A stretch of DNA of 57,688 nucleotides from Oscillospiraceae bacterium (GTDB lineage Bacteria; Bacillota; Clostridia; Oscillospirales; Ruminococcaceae). Positions 50,503 through 57,688 of this stretch are shown in pieces. The stretch spans positions 1-57,688 of the forward strand of contig CAAGEZ010000049.1 in NCBI GenBank assembly GCA_900768995.1. The letters run 5' to 3'. The position numbers were made by a program, and so were the translations under genes. The notes beneath the pieces were generated by a model, which was not told where the DNA came from, ran no database searches, and saw only the letters and a list, made by a program, of their open reading frames with translations. The stretch's first letter is position 1. Every line of letters begins with the position of its first letter.

Positions 50503-51171
50503 TTGTTGTCGGTTTTGGACGATGATGTTTATTATGACGGAAGAGGCTCATTTGAAGAGCTTCTTGCAAAGGGACAGTACAAAAGCTCAAAGGAAGATAT
50601 TCTGAAAGGCTTCAAGCTTTTTCAGAAAAAATATGTTTACAAAACCGTTGCCATTGAGATGATAGTGGTATTGATAGGAATTTTCACTCAGGTCATAACC
50701 ATTGCCACCGCTCAGAAAGGCGATGATGTTTCGTTTTCATATATGGTCATTGTGATGTGCTTTGTGCTGGGAATATATTTCCTCATCAGACCCAAAAATA
50801 CCCTCAGAAAGCTGAACGACAGTCTCGGTGAGCTGGAGGGCACGGAGTATGATGCTGAAATTTATACGGATAAGATAAAAATATCTACAATATACGATCC
50901 GTATATTTCAGAAGAGGCTGAAAAACAGGCTGAGAAAGAGGAAAAAAAGCCCGAGGAAACGGAAGATGATCCCGAAAATGACCTTCCGCCCGCAACTATA
51001 ATACATCTTGACAACAGTGCTGTTGAAATTATCGACAGCAAGGAGCAATATGTTGTCTACATCAAAAAGGTAAATGTTTTTGTTATCCCCAAGGAGGCTT
51101 TCAAGCCCTACGAGAATATGGAGATAAAAAACAGGCTTTCAAATATTATGGGCGTAAGATACAAGGGATAA
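50503..51171 (+). CDS. YcxB-like membrane protein between gyrB and gyrA
   Basis: A 222-residue protein. A cytoplasmic N-terminus (1-45) is followed by two membrane segments (about 50-72 and 80-98). The long cytoplasmic C-terminus contains an acidic coiled-coil-like stretch (about 140-165, EEAEKQAEKEEKKPEETEDD, here reported only as 20 residues). The end, VYIKKVNVFVIPKEAF, is like the YcxB-type domain. It starts with TTG at 50503 (or 50506) after AAAGGA. It lies 22 bp after gyrB, inside the gyrase cluster, so it is co-transcribed; its function is unknown. Confidence 0.65.
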   Translation: MLSVLDDDVYYDGRGSFEELLAKGQYKSSKEDILKGFKLFQKKYVYKTVAIEMIVVLIGIFTQVITIATAQKGDDVSFSYMVIVMCFVLGIYFLIRPKNTLRKLNDSLGELEGTEYDAEIYTDKIKISTIYDPYISEEAEKQAEKEEKKPEETEDDPENDLPPATIIHLDNSAVEIIDSKEQYVVYIKKVNVFVIPKEAFKPYENMEIKNRLSNIMGVRYKG

Positions 51172-51208
51172 TTTTTTATTGCATATCCTATCAAAGGAGT
51201 TGTTAAAT

Positions 51209-53806
51209 TTGTCAGATGAAGTATTCAGTTTGAATAATAACAGGTTTATAAGCAGAAATATCGAAAAGGAAATGAGAGAGTCATTTCTTGCTTACTCGAT
51301 GTCGGTAATTGTTTCCCGTGCTCTGCCTGATGTAAGGGACGGTCTTAAGCCCGTTCACAGACGTATCCTTTACACGATGTACGAAAACGGTCTTACTCCC
51401 GACAAGGAGTACCGTAAGTGTGCCGATACCGTCGGTGCGGTTCTCGGACGCTATCACCCCCACGGCGATGCTTCTGTTTATGACGCTATGGTAAGACTTG
51501 CCCAGGATTTCTCTATGAGATATCCTCTCGTTGACGGTCACGGAAACTTCGGTTCCCTCGACGGCGACCCCCCTGCCGCTTACCGATACACCGAGGCAAG
51601 AATGGAGAAAATGACCCTTGAGATGCTGACAGACATCAACAAGGATACCATTGATTTTATGTCAAACTATGACGACAGACTGAAAGAGCCTGTTGTTCTT
51701 CCCTCCCGCTTCCCCAACCTCCTTGTGAACGGTTCTGTGGGTATTGCGGTTGGTATGGCTACAAATATCCCTCCCCATAACCTTGCGGAAACTATCGGCG
51801 CCGTTCAGACACTTATCAAAAATCCCGACTGCACTCTTGACGAGCTTATGGAGCATATCAAGGGACCAGATTTCCCCACAGGCGGCATTATTATGGGCCG
51901 TGCTGGAATAAGGGCGGCATATGCTACGGGTCGTGGAAAGGTCACTCTCCGAGGCAGGACAAGGATCGAGGAGATAAAGGGAAGAAACTGCATCATTGTT
52001 GATGAGATCCCCTATATGGTCAACAAGAAAACTCTTATCGAGAGGATTGCGGAGCTTGCCAAGGACAAGCGCATTGACGGCATTTTCGCTATCCGTGACG
52101 AGTCTGACAAGGACAACGACGTAAGAGTTGTTATCGAGCTGAAAAAGGACGCTATACCTCAGGTGGTGCTCAATCATCTGTTCCAGTACACACAGCTTCA
52201 GGACACTGTTGGAATCATAATGCTTGCTCTCGTAAAGGGCGAGCCTAAGATACTTACCTTAAAGCAGATGCTGAATGAGTACATCGCTTTCCAGGACGAG
52301 GTAATCAGAAGAAGAACTCAGTTTGACCTTGACAAGGCTAAGGCAAGAGCTCATATCTTAGAGGGTATGGTAATTGCTGCGGACAATATTGACGAGGTCA
52401 TCAAGATATGCCGCACATCTGAGAACATTGGCGAGATAAAGTCAAGACTTATGGAAAGATTCGGTCTTACCGATGTTCAGGCAGAGGCTATCGCTCAGAT
52501 GAGAATGTATCAGCTTTCAAATATGGAGCGAAAGAAGATAGAAGACGAGCTTGCCGAGCTTCACGCAAAGATAAAGGAGCTTACCGAAATTCTCGGCGAT
52601 GATGCAAAGGTTCTTGAAATTGTTTCCAATGAGCTTGAAGAGATAAAGAAGAAATACACCGACGAGAGAAGAACGTCTATCGAAAATGTCAGCGGCGAGG
52701 TCGATGTTGAGGACCTTATCCCTGTTGAGGACTGCGTTGTCACCCTTACTGACATCGGCTACATCAAGCGTCAGCCCGTAAGCGAGTACAAGATCCAGAA
52801 GAGAGGCGGCAAGGGCGTTTCCGCTATCAAGCAGAGGGACGAGGATTTCGTTCAGGAAATGTTTATCGCCTCCTCCCACGATGATGTGCTGTTTATTTCC
52901 AACAAGGGAATTATGTACAAGCTCAGATGCTTTGAAATTGCGGAAGGCTCGAAGCAGTCAAGAGGAGTAAATGTTATCAATATGCTCCCTCTCGGCGAAG
53001 ATGAGAAAATCGCCGCTATGATAAAGACCTCAGATTATGACGAAGGCAAGTATATCATAATGGTGACAAAGAACGGCAAGATAAAGAGAACTCCCCTTTC
53101 GGCATACAAGAATGTCCGCAAGAACGGTCTGAGAGCCGTAGGTCTTGACGATGGCGACGAAATCGCAGGCGTAAGACTTACTGACGGCAATGCTCAGGTC
53201 ATCGTTGCCACAAAGAACGGCTTTGCTATCCGCATCGAGGAAACTCAGATGAGACCTATGAGCAGAACCGCTCACGGCGTCAAGGCTATCAAGCTCAGAG
53301 ACGGCGACTGCGTTGTGTCTATGGCAAGAGTAAGAGAGGGCGCAAGCGTTCTCACCGTTACCGACAAGGGTCTGGGCAGACGTGTCAAGCTCGATGATTA
53401 CCGTATCCAGCGCAGAGGCGGCTATGGTATGCTCAACTACAAGACCTCCGATGAAAAGGGCTATGTATGCGGCATAAAGATAGTTGACGAGGACGACGAC
53501 ATCATTATGATAGCTACTGACGGCGTTATCATCAGGATAAGAGCCTGCGACATACGCATTATGGGCAGATATGCAACAGGCGTCAAGCTTATGAGAGTAA
53601 GCGGCGAGGACAGAGTTGTTTCCTTCACAAGAGCCGAGCACGATGACAGTGCTGAGACTGAAAAGATAGAGCAGCCCTCAGAGGAGGAGCTTGAAAAGGA
53701 AATGGCGGAAGCTGCTGCCGAAGAGCAGAGCGAAGTTATTGTTGACGATGTTCCCGATGATGACGATGAGACTGATGACGGAAATGATGAGGACACTGAT
53801 GAATAA
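51209..53806 (+). CDS. gyrA: DNA gyrase subunit A
   Basis: An 865-residue subunit that cuts and passes DNA. The winged helix contains RYHPHGDASVYDAM, and the catalytic Tyr lies in AYRYTEARM. A C-terminal beta-pinwheel carries the GyrA-box QKRGGKG (near residue 530), and the tail is very acidic (about 815-865). The likely start is TTG at 51209, 10 bp after AAAGGAG; a TTG at 51179 lies upstream of that site. The residue equivalent to E. coli Ser83 is Ala (Ala88), followed by Ser89; the Asp87 equivalent is kept. Confidence 0.96.
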   Translation: MSDEVFSLNNNRFISRNIEKEMRESFLAYSMSVIVSRALPDVRDGLKPVHRRILYTMYENGLTPDKEYRKCADTVGAVLGRYHPHGDASVYDAMVRLAQDFSMRYPLVDGHGNFGSLDGDPPAAYRYTEARMEKMTLEMLTDINKDTIDFMSNYDDRLKEPVVLPSRFPNLLVNGSVGIAVGMATNIPPHNLAETIGAVQTLIKNPDCTLDELMEHIKGPDFPTGGIIMGRAGIRAAYATGRGKVTLRGRTRIEEIKGRNCIIVDEIPYMVNKKTLIERIAELAKDKRIDGIFAIRDESDKDNDVRVVIELKKDAIPQVVLNHLFQYTQLQDTVGIIMLALVKGEPKILTLKQMLNEYIAFQDEVIRRRTQFDLDKAKARAHILEGMVIAADNIDEVIKICRTSENIGEIKSRLMERFGLTDVQAEAIAQMRMYQLSNMERKKIEDELAELHAKIKELTEILGDDAKVLEIVSNELEEIKKKYTDERRTSIENVSGEVDVEDLIPVEDCVVTLTDIGYIKRQPVSEYKIQKRGGKGVSAIKQRDEDFVQEMFIASSHDDVLFISNKGIMYKLRCFEIAEGSKQSRGVNVINMLPLGEDEKIAAMIKTSDYDEGKYIIMVTKNGKIKRTPLSAYKNVRKNGLRAVGLDDGDEIAGVRLTDGNAQVIVATKNGFAIRIEETQMRPMSRTAHGVKAIKLRDGDCVVSMARVREGASVLTVTDKGLGRRVKLDDYRIQRRGGYGMLNYKTSDEKGYVCGIKIVDEDDDIIMIATDGVIIRIRACDIRIMGRYATGVKLMRVSGEDRVVSFTRAEHDDSAETEKIEQPSEEELEKEMAEAAAEEQSEVIVDDVPDDDDETDDGNDEDTDE

Positions 53807-53819
53807 TCAATAAATTTAT

Positions 53820-53848
53820 GCAGGCGGAAATGAAAATTTTCGCCTGCT
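53820..53848 (+). terminator. weak hairpin after gyrA
   Basis: GCAGGCG and CGCCTGC pair across an AT-rich loop. No proper T-run follows, so termination may be partial. Confidence 0.4.
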
Positions 53849-53874
53849 GCTGTATTGGTATAAAGGTGATATGA

Positions 53875-54786
53875 TTGTTTTTTGAAAAGATAAGCTTTTT
53901 CGGTTTCAGCCTTTATGAAATGTGCCTTCTGTTTCTCATATGGTCATTTCTGGGCTGGGCTATTGAGGTCTGTGCTCACGCTCTGAAAATGGGCGAATAC
54001 TCAAACCGTGGATTTTTAAGTATGCCCATATGTCCAATTTACGGCGTGGGGGTTCTTATGATCACAATTGTGCTGGAGCGGTTTATGGACGTGCCCTTTG
54101 CGGTGTTTCTGATGTCATCGCTCATATGCACAAGCTTTGAGCTGGCGGTGGGAGTGCTGATGAAGCTCATTTTCCATAATATGTGGTGGGATTATTCAGA
54201 TGAGCATTTCAACTTCAAGGGCTACATATGCCTTAAAGTGAGCATTGAATGGGGTCTCGGCTGCCTTATCGTGGAATACTGCGTCGAGCCGTGGATAGAG
54301 GGCTTTGTCGGAATAATTCCCCGAACCGTGGGCGTTATTGTCATAATCGTTATGGGAATACTTATTGTAATTGACTGCATAAACTCCGTTTCTGCGGTTT
54401 ACAGACTTAATCTCAGGCTGAAAGAGATATCCGAGATATCTCAAAAGATGTACGATTATTCCCAGAAGCTGGGCAAGTCCTTTGCGGACAAGGCTCTTGA
54501 AGCGGCTGATGCAGGTGCTGAGACCGCTGCGGATATTTATATGGCAAAGGAAAAGGCTGCTGAAAGGGCTGACATTATCAAGGAAGAGGTCAGCGAGAAA
54601 AAAGACGAGCTTATCGACAGGCTCAGGGCGAGATATGACGCTCTTACGGCGTTTACCGATGTTAAGGACAAGCGTGTTGTAAGGCTTATAAAAGCATTCC
54701 CGAGCCTTAAGTCCGTTGATTACGGCGATACCCTTGAAAAGCTGAGAACAGAGCTGAAAGAGCGTATCCGCAGGAAAGGAGCATAA
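53875..54786 (+). CDS. membrane protein of the PF06541 (putative ABC transporter permease, CmpB-like) family
   Basis: A 303-residue protein. The N-terminal half has about five membrane segments and the family motif WSFLGWAIEVCAHALKMGEY, then SNRGFLSMPICPIYGVGVL and WWDYSDEHFNFKGYICL. The C-terminal third (about 180-300) is a charged, probably coiled-coil cytoplasmic region. Although labelled ABC permease in databases, no ATPase is nearby and the function is unproven. It starts with TTG at 53875 after AAAGGTG. It is 3 bp upstream of the GH16 gene. Confidence 0.75.
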   Translation: MFFEKISFFGFSLYEMCLLFLIWSFLGWAIEVCAHALKMGEYSNRGFLSMPICPIYGVGVLMITIVLERFMDVPFAVFLMSSLICTSFELAVGVLMKLIFHNMWWDYSDEHFNFKGYICLKVSIEWGLGCLIVEYCVEPWIEGFVGIIPRTVGVIVIIVMGILIVIDCINSVSAVYRLNLRLKEISEISQKMYDYSQKLGKSFADKALEAADAGAETAADIYMAKEKAAERADIIKEEVSEKKDELIDRLRARYDALTAFTDVKDKRVVRLIKAFPSLKSVDYGDTLEKLRTELKERIRRKGA

Positions 54787-54789
54787 GCT

Positions 54790-55578
54790 ATGATATCAGA
54801 AGCAATGGCATTTATTTTATCGGCAGGAATAGGACTTTCAACAGCTGTTTATGAAACTGTTGAAAACTGCAAAATAATTGACGGTGTTCCCTATTATATC
54901 ACCTTTGAGGACGATTTCGACGGAACAAAGCTTAACTCCTCAAAATGGGTGCATTCTCCCGAATGGAAAAGGCAGGACCTTAACAATTACTGGAAAGATG
55001 AAATGGCATACCTTGACGGCGAGGGTCATCTTGTAATTGAAATGGAGTATGACAAATATACTGACAGATACAATTCGGGCGCTGTTGAGACAAATGGAAA
55101 ATTTGAGCAGGCGTATGGATATTACGAAATAAAATGCACACTCAACAATGTCCCCGGCTACTGGACTGCATTCTGGCTCTTTGATGATGCTGTAAACAGC
55201 GAGGAAAACGGAGGCAGAGACGGCACAGAGATCGACATTTACGAGTCACCATATTTCAATGAAAAGCAGATACAGCACACTCTAAACTGGGACGGCTACG
55301 GCAAGGCACACAAGTCCGAGGGAAAAATAGTTGATGTGAATGTATATGACGGTGAGTTCCACACCTTCGGACTGCTCTGGACAAAGGACGAATATGTTTA
55401 CTACATTGACGGCAAGGAAACCTGGCGGACAAATGCAGAAAAGGCAGAGGGCACCTGTGAAGTGCCGCTCTACCTGATAATTTCTGCGGAAACGGGTTCC
55501 TGGGCAGACAAGCCTGTAAAAAGCGATTTCCCCGACAGCATCTATGTTGACTATGTTCGGGTCTATTCCGCAAGCTGA
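54790..55578 (+). CDS. glycoside hydrolase family 16 (beta-glucanase-like)
   Basis: A 262-residue enzyme of the GH16 jelly-roll fold. The catalytic motif EIDIYE lies in GTEIDIYESPY (around residues 145-155), giving the nucleophile, helper Asp and acid/base. Other family marks are FEDDFDGTKLNSSKW near the start and YIDGKETWR near the end. The family cleaves beta-1,3/1,4-glucans, laminarin, agar or related polymers. The N-terminus has a hydrophobic stretch but no basic residues, so export is uncertain. Its 3' end overlaps feoA by 16 bp on the other strand. Confidence 0.88.
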   Translation: MISEAMAFILSAGIGLSTAVYETVENCKIIDGVPYYITFEDDFDGTKLNSSKWVHSPEWKRQDLNNYWKDEMAYLDGEGHLVIEMEYDKYTDRYNSGAVETNGKFEQAYGYYEIKCTLNNVPGYWTAFWLFDDAVNSEENGGRDGTEIDIYESPYFNEKQIQHTLNWDGYGKAHKSEGKIVDVNVYDGEFHTFGLLWTKDEYVYYIDGKETWRTNAEKAEGTCEVPLYLIISAETGSWADKPVKSDFPDSIYVDYVRVYSAS

Positions 55579-55811
55579 TCTGTACGCACAAGAATTTTGC
55601 CTGTGTCCTCTTTCCGAAGAGCAATTACCGCCCCTCGGATAAGGTAGGCTATGGGGTCTCCTGCGGGGCTGCGGTGGAGACAGATTATCCGGGTGCCCTC
55701 AATAAGCCCCATATCCATAAGGCGGCGGCGCATATCCCCTGTCCCGTTCATTTCGGTTACGGTGGCGGTGCTGCCCTCAGACAGTGAGGACATTGATGAT
55801 ATATTATTCAT
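55563..55811 (-). CDS. feoA: FeoA-family protein
   Basis: An 82-residue SH3-like protein with the FeoA pattern MRRRLMDMGLIEGTRIICLH and DPIAYLIRGAVIALRKEDT. FeoA assists the ferrous-iron carrier FeoB. No feoB is adjacent, so it could serve a distant FeoB or act in another role. It starts from the short gap shared with rsmE and is convergent with the GH16 gene. Confidence 0.85.
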   Translation of the reverse strand: MNNISSMSSLSEGSTATVTEMNGTGDMRRRLMDMGLIEGTRIICLHRSPAGDPIAYLIRGAVIALRKEDTGKILVRTDQLAE

Positions 55812-55913
55812 AAGTACTGCTTCCCTGAAAATAAATATATATAAACAGTTTTTAAGCTGTCATTATTATAGTATGCCCGAGGTGATATTCGGGTGAATGT
55901 CAAGGAGATATAT

Positions 55914-56639
55914 ATGCCAAGATTTTTTATTGACGAATCCGCTCTGAACGGAGATATTATAACCATAACAGGCGGCGATGCAGTTCATATAGGCAGGTCG
56001 CTGAGAATGAAAACAGGCGACAGCATAACATTTTGCAGAGAGGGCATTGATTTTGAATCGGTCATTGAAAAAATGACCTCCGATGAGGTGTATTGCAGAG
56101 TCATTGAAAAAATCCCCTCCTCCTCCGAGCCGAAGCTGAGACTTACCATATATCAGGCTCTTCCAAAGCAGGACAAGCCCGAGCTTATCATTCAGAAATG
56201 CACGGAGCTGGGAGCGGCAAGGATAGTATTTTTTATCTCAAAAAGATGCGTCTCACGCCCCGATGAAAAGTCCGCCGAAAAGAAGCTTATGAGGTGGAGA
56301 AAAATCGCTGAGGAAGCCGCTAAGCAGTCGGGAAGAGGAAGTATTCCCGAAATTCGTGGCATTCTGAGCTTTGACGAGGCTGTAAAAGAGCTTTGCGAAA
56401 ACGAAATTTCCCTTTTATGCTACGAAAACGGCGGCAACAGACTTTCGGAAACTGATTTTTTGGGCAAAAAGACCTGCGGCGTTATGATAGGTGGTGAGGG
56501 CGGCTTTGACAGGACGGAAGCGGATATATGCTGTGAAAATGGCGCTGTGCCCATATGGCTGGGAAAGAGGATTCTCCGCTGTGAGACCTGCCCCATTGCG
56601 GTGACGGCGATGATAATGATGTCGGCGGGGGAAGTGTGA
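55914..56639 (+). CDS. rsmE: 16S rRNA (uracil1498-N3)-methyltransferase
   Basis: A 241-residue SPOUT methyltransferase. The N-terminal PUA-like domain starts MPRFFIDESALNGDIITITG, with HIGRSLRMKTGD. The knot region shows KCTELGAARIVFF, the IGGEGGFDRTEAD motif and WLGKRILRCETCPIAV. The usual arginine of the RLGxRILRxET block is replaced by the WLGKRILR variant. The ATG at 55914 has AAGGAGATATAT as ribosome site. Confidence 0.94.
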   Translation: MPRFFIDESALNGDIITITGGDAVHIGRSLRMKTGDSITFCREGIDFESVIEKMTSDEVYCRVIEKIPSSSEPKLRLTIYQALPKQDKPELIIQKCTELGAARIVFFISKRCVSRPDEKSAEKKLMRWRKIAEEAAKQSGRGSIPEIRGILSFDEAVKELCENEISLLCYENGGNRLSETDFLGKKTCGVMIGGEGGFDRTEADICCENGAVPIWLGKRILRCETCPIAVTAMIMMSAGEV

Positions 56640-56657
56640 AAAATTACAAAAAAAGTG

Positions 56658-56686
56658 TTGACATTTGCAACTTTATGTGATAAAAT
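56658..56686 (+). promoter_or_regulatory. promoter of the small zinc-ribbon membrane protein
   Basis: TTGACA (56658-56663), 17 bp, TAAAAT (56681-56686), about 45 bp before the start codon. Confidence 0.75.
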
Positions 56687-56730
56687 GTTAAATAAAAAGC
56701 GTAAGCTTAAAAAATATGGGGGTAATATTT

Positions 56731-57003
56731 ATGAAATGTCCAAATTGCGGCGCAGATGTCAACTTGCAGAATGATCCAAATTACAAGCCTATTTCTATGT
56801 GGGGCTATTTCGGATATGAGATACTTTTTTCAATACCTATTGTGGGCTTGATTTTGCTGATAGTCTTTTCTGTAGGCGGAACAAGCAATGTTAACCTGAA
56901 GAATTTTGCACGTTCTTACTTCTGCTTTCTTATCTTAATGGTAATTCTTACAGTTATTTTCGGCGGAGTTATCGGCGGTATGGCAAGCTCATTATATTAT
57001 TGA
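56731..57003 (+). CDS. small membrane protein with N-terminal CxxC motif
   Basis: A 90-residue protein. MKCPNCGADV at the N-terminus is half of a zinc ribbon; no second Cys pair is present, so a metal site would need a dimer. Two membrane segments follow (about 27-50 and 60-85). The ATG at 56731 follows GGGGGT. It has its own promoter and terminator. I do not assign a function. Confidence 0.7.
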   Translation: MKCPNCGADVNLQNDPNYKPISMWGYFGYEILFSIPIVGLILLIVFSVGGTSNVNLKNFARSYFCFLILMVILTVIFGGVIGGMASSLYY

Positions 57004-57011
57004 TAACACAT

Positions 57012-57057
57012 AAAAAAATGTCTCTGTCAGATCAAAATTGACAGAGACATTTTTTTA
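57012..57057. terminator. bidirectional terminator
   Basis: TGTCTCTGTCA and TGACAGAGACA form an 11-bp stem with runs of seven A and seven T outside. It serves both the small membrane protein and the Spo0A-like gene. Confidence 0.92.
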
Positions 57058-57104
57058 TATCGTATATTGCTTATAAAAGCCGACATATGTATCTGCGGCA
57101 GACA

Positions 57105-57536
57105 TTATGCCCCGCAGACATTCAGCCTGAGACAGTCGCTTATAAGAGCGATAAGCTCGGAATTTGTGGGCTTTGCGCCGTGAAAGTCTATCTTGCAGTG
57201 GAGCTTGTTCTCAATAAATGCAACATCGCCGTCTCCCCTGTCCCAGGCGGAGGTTATGGCGTGTCTTATAGCTCTCTCGACCCTTGTGGGGGTGGTGCCG
57301 TTGTTCTTGGCAACCTCGGGATAAAGCTCCTTTGTGATGCTGTCAAGAATTGTCATATCTTCAAGGGCGAGCATTACTGCGTTTCTGAGATATCTGTAGC
57401 CCTTGATATTTGCGGGAATGCCTATGCGCTGGATAATTTCGGTAACTACGGGTTCGATGCTGTCATTTCTTTCGGGAATATGACCTCCCCAGGGGAGTGC
57501 TGAAAAGCTCTGTGTGTCCGAATAAATTGATGACAT
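57105..57536 (-). CDS. stand-alone Spo0A DNA-binding domain protein (no receiver)
   Basis: A 143-residue protein whose residues about 25-140 match the Spo0A effector domain: IGIPANIKGYRYLRNAV, ITKELYPEVAKNNGTT, the recognition helix TPTRVERAIRHAI and KPTNSELIALISDCLRL. A full Spo0A has about 260 residues with an N-terminal receiver; here only a 24-residue leader (MSSIYSDTQSFSALPWGG) precedes the domain. A strong AGGAGGATTTTATT site before the ATG argues that this is a genuine start, not a fragment. It should recognise 0A-box DNA without phosphorylation control. Confidence 0.88.
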   Translation of the reverse strand: MSSIYSDTQSFSALPWGGHIPERNDSIEPVVTEIIQRIGIPANIKGYRYLRNAVMLALEDMTILDSITKELYPEVAKNNGTTPTRVERAIRHAITSAWDRGDGDVAFIENKLHCKIDFHGAKPTNSELIALISDCLRLNVCGA

Positions 57537-57570
57537 AATAAAATCCTCCTGATAAAAACAAAATTCTTCT

Positions 57571-57688
57571 TAGAACCTGTCTTCATAAGAAATGTGTGCG
57601 GATTTTCGAGCATAATTTTGTTGCAGACAAGGCAAAAATCCGCAGGCGGGCTGTCGCCCGGCAAGGATTTTTAACGCAGTCTGCGGCA
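57571..57688. repeat. repeat B-like element, cut by the window end
   Basis: This gene-free stretch contains the hairpin AAAAATCC/GGATTTTT enclosing CGGGC/GCCCG (about 57635-57671). Its core, CGCAGGCGGGCTGTCGCCCG (57641-57660) and then GCAAG, matches the GC hairpin of repeat B at 15100-15126 except at two positions. The rest is only loosely similar, and the element runs off the end. Confidence 0.55.

Noticed and set aside
55584..55811. FeoA fragment of a degraded feoAB operon
   Set aside because: The 82-residue FeoA is complete and no feoB remnant is visible on either side.
1..57688. Prophage, integrase or IS transposase
   Set aside because: No protein with phage or transposase motifs was recognised; the only mobile-like items are gene-free repeats.

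Overview
The window carries a chromosomal replication origin of a low-to-middle GC Firmicute. The gene content (gpr and a Spo0A DNA-binding domain, remB, noc, jag, DUF1540, DUF3343, GH16) and the protein sequences suggest a member of the Clostridia, most likely a Ruminococcus-like member of the Oscillospirales. The genus is an inference from protein recall, not from a search.

Layout. The two classical origin clusters face away from each other. On the minus strand, reading leftwards from about 41.4 kb, lie rpmH, rnpA, yidD, yidC, jag, mnmE, mnmG, rsmG, noc, parA and parB. On the plus strand, reading rightwards from 43.5 kb, lie dnaA, dnaN, yaaA, recF, remB, gyrB, a small membrane-protein gene and gyrA. 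Between rpmH and dnaA sits a decayed lipoprotein gene with two lesions. The 843-bp dnaA-dnaN gap looks like the origin itself: it is AT-rich, has about eleven TTTTCAACA-like DnaA-box variants, several copies of an 11-mer RTTACAAAATG, and a perfect 20-bp inverted repeat. Five identical parS palindromes (TGTTCCACGTGGAACA) lie between 24.0 and 35.0 kb, two of them flanking the parA promoter.

Left arm (1-31 kb). From left to right: a two-component operon; an operon of a D,D-carboxypeptidase, a Wzz/BY-kinase-like protein and an esterase; a NUDIX hydrolase; thrB; xpt-pbuX purine salvage; azlCD; an AraC regulator divergent from an MFS carrier; a TetR regulator with an ATC-hydrolase family protein; DUF1540; a repeat cluster; DUF3343 with a cysteine-desulfurase-like enzyme; a stand-alone sugar-binding lipoprotein; a MIF-like protein; an orphan response regulator with an atypical receiver; an ECF sigma factor with its membrane partner; rpsT; gpr; a lipoprotein; nnrD; an MsmX-type ATPase; an RsuA-type pseudouridine synthase; serS; and an AraC/GyrI-like regulator. 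Most genes left of the origin read leftwards and those right of it rightwards, as expected for co-orientation with replication.

Right end (53.8-57.7 kb). A PF06541-type membrane protein, a GH16 glucanase-like protein, feoA, rsmE, a small zinc-ribbon membrane protein, and a stand-alone Spo0A DNA-binding domain that lacks the receiver.

Most notable. The DnaA recognition motif reads NHST rather than DHTT, and the nearby candidate boxes are TTTTCAACA rather than TTATCCACA. A receiver-less Spo0A is encoded with a strong ribosome binding site. A second ParB paralogue carries the Gln-Lys-Lys-Arg specificity set reported for Noc. A roughly 100-bp palindromic MITE-like element occurs three times, and another element nearby shares its ATACT/AGTAT ends. 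I see no tRNA or rRNA genes, no CRISPR array, no transposase and no prophage.
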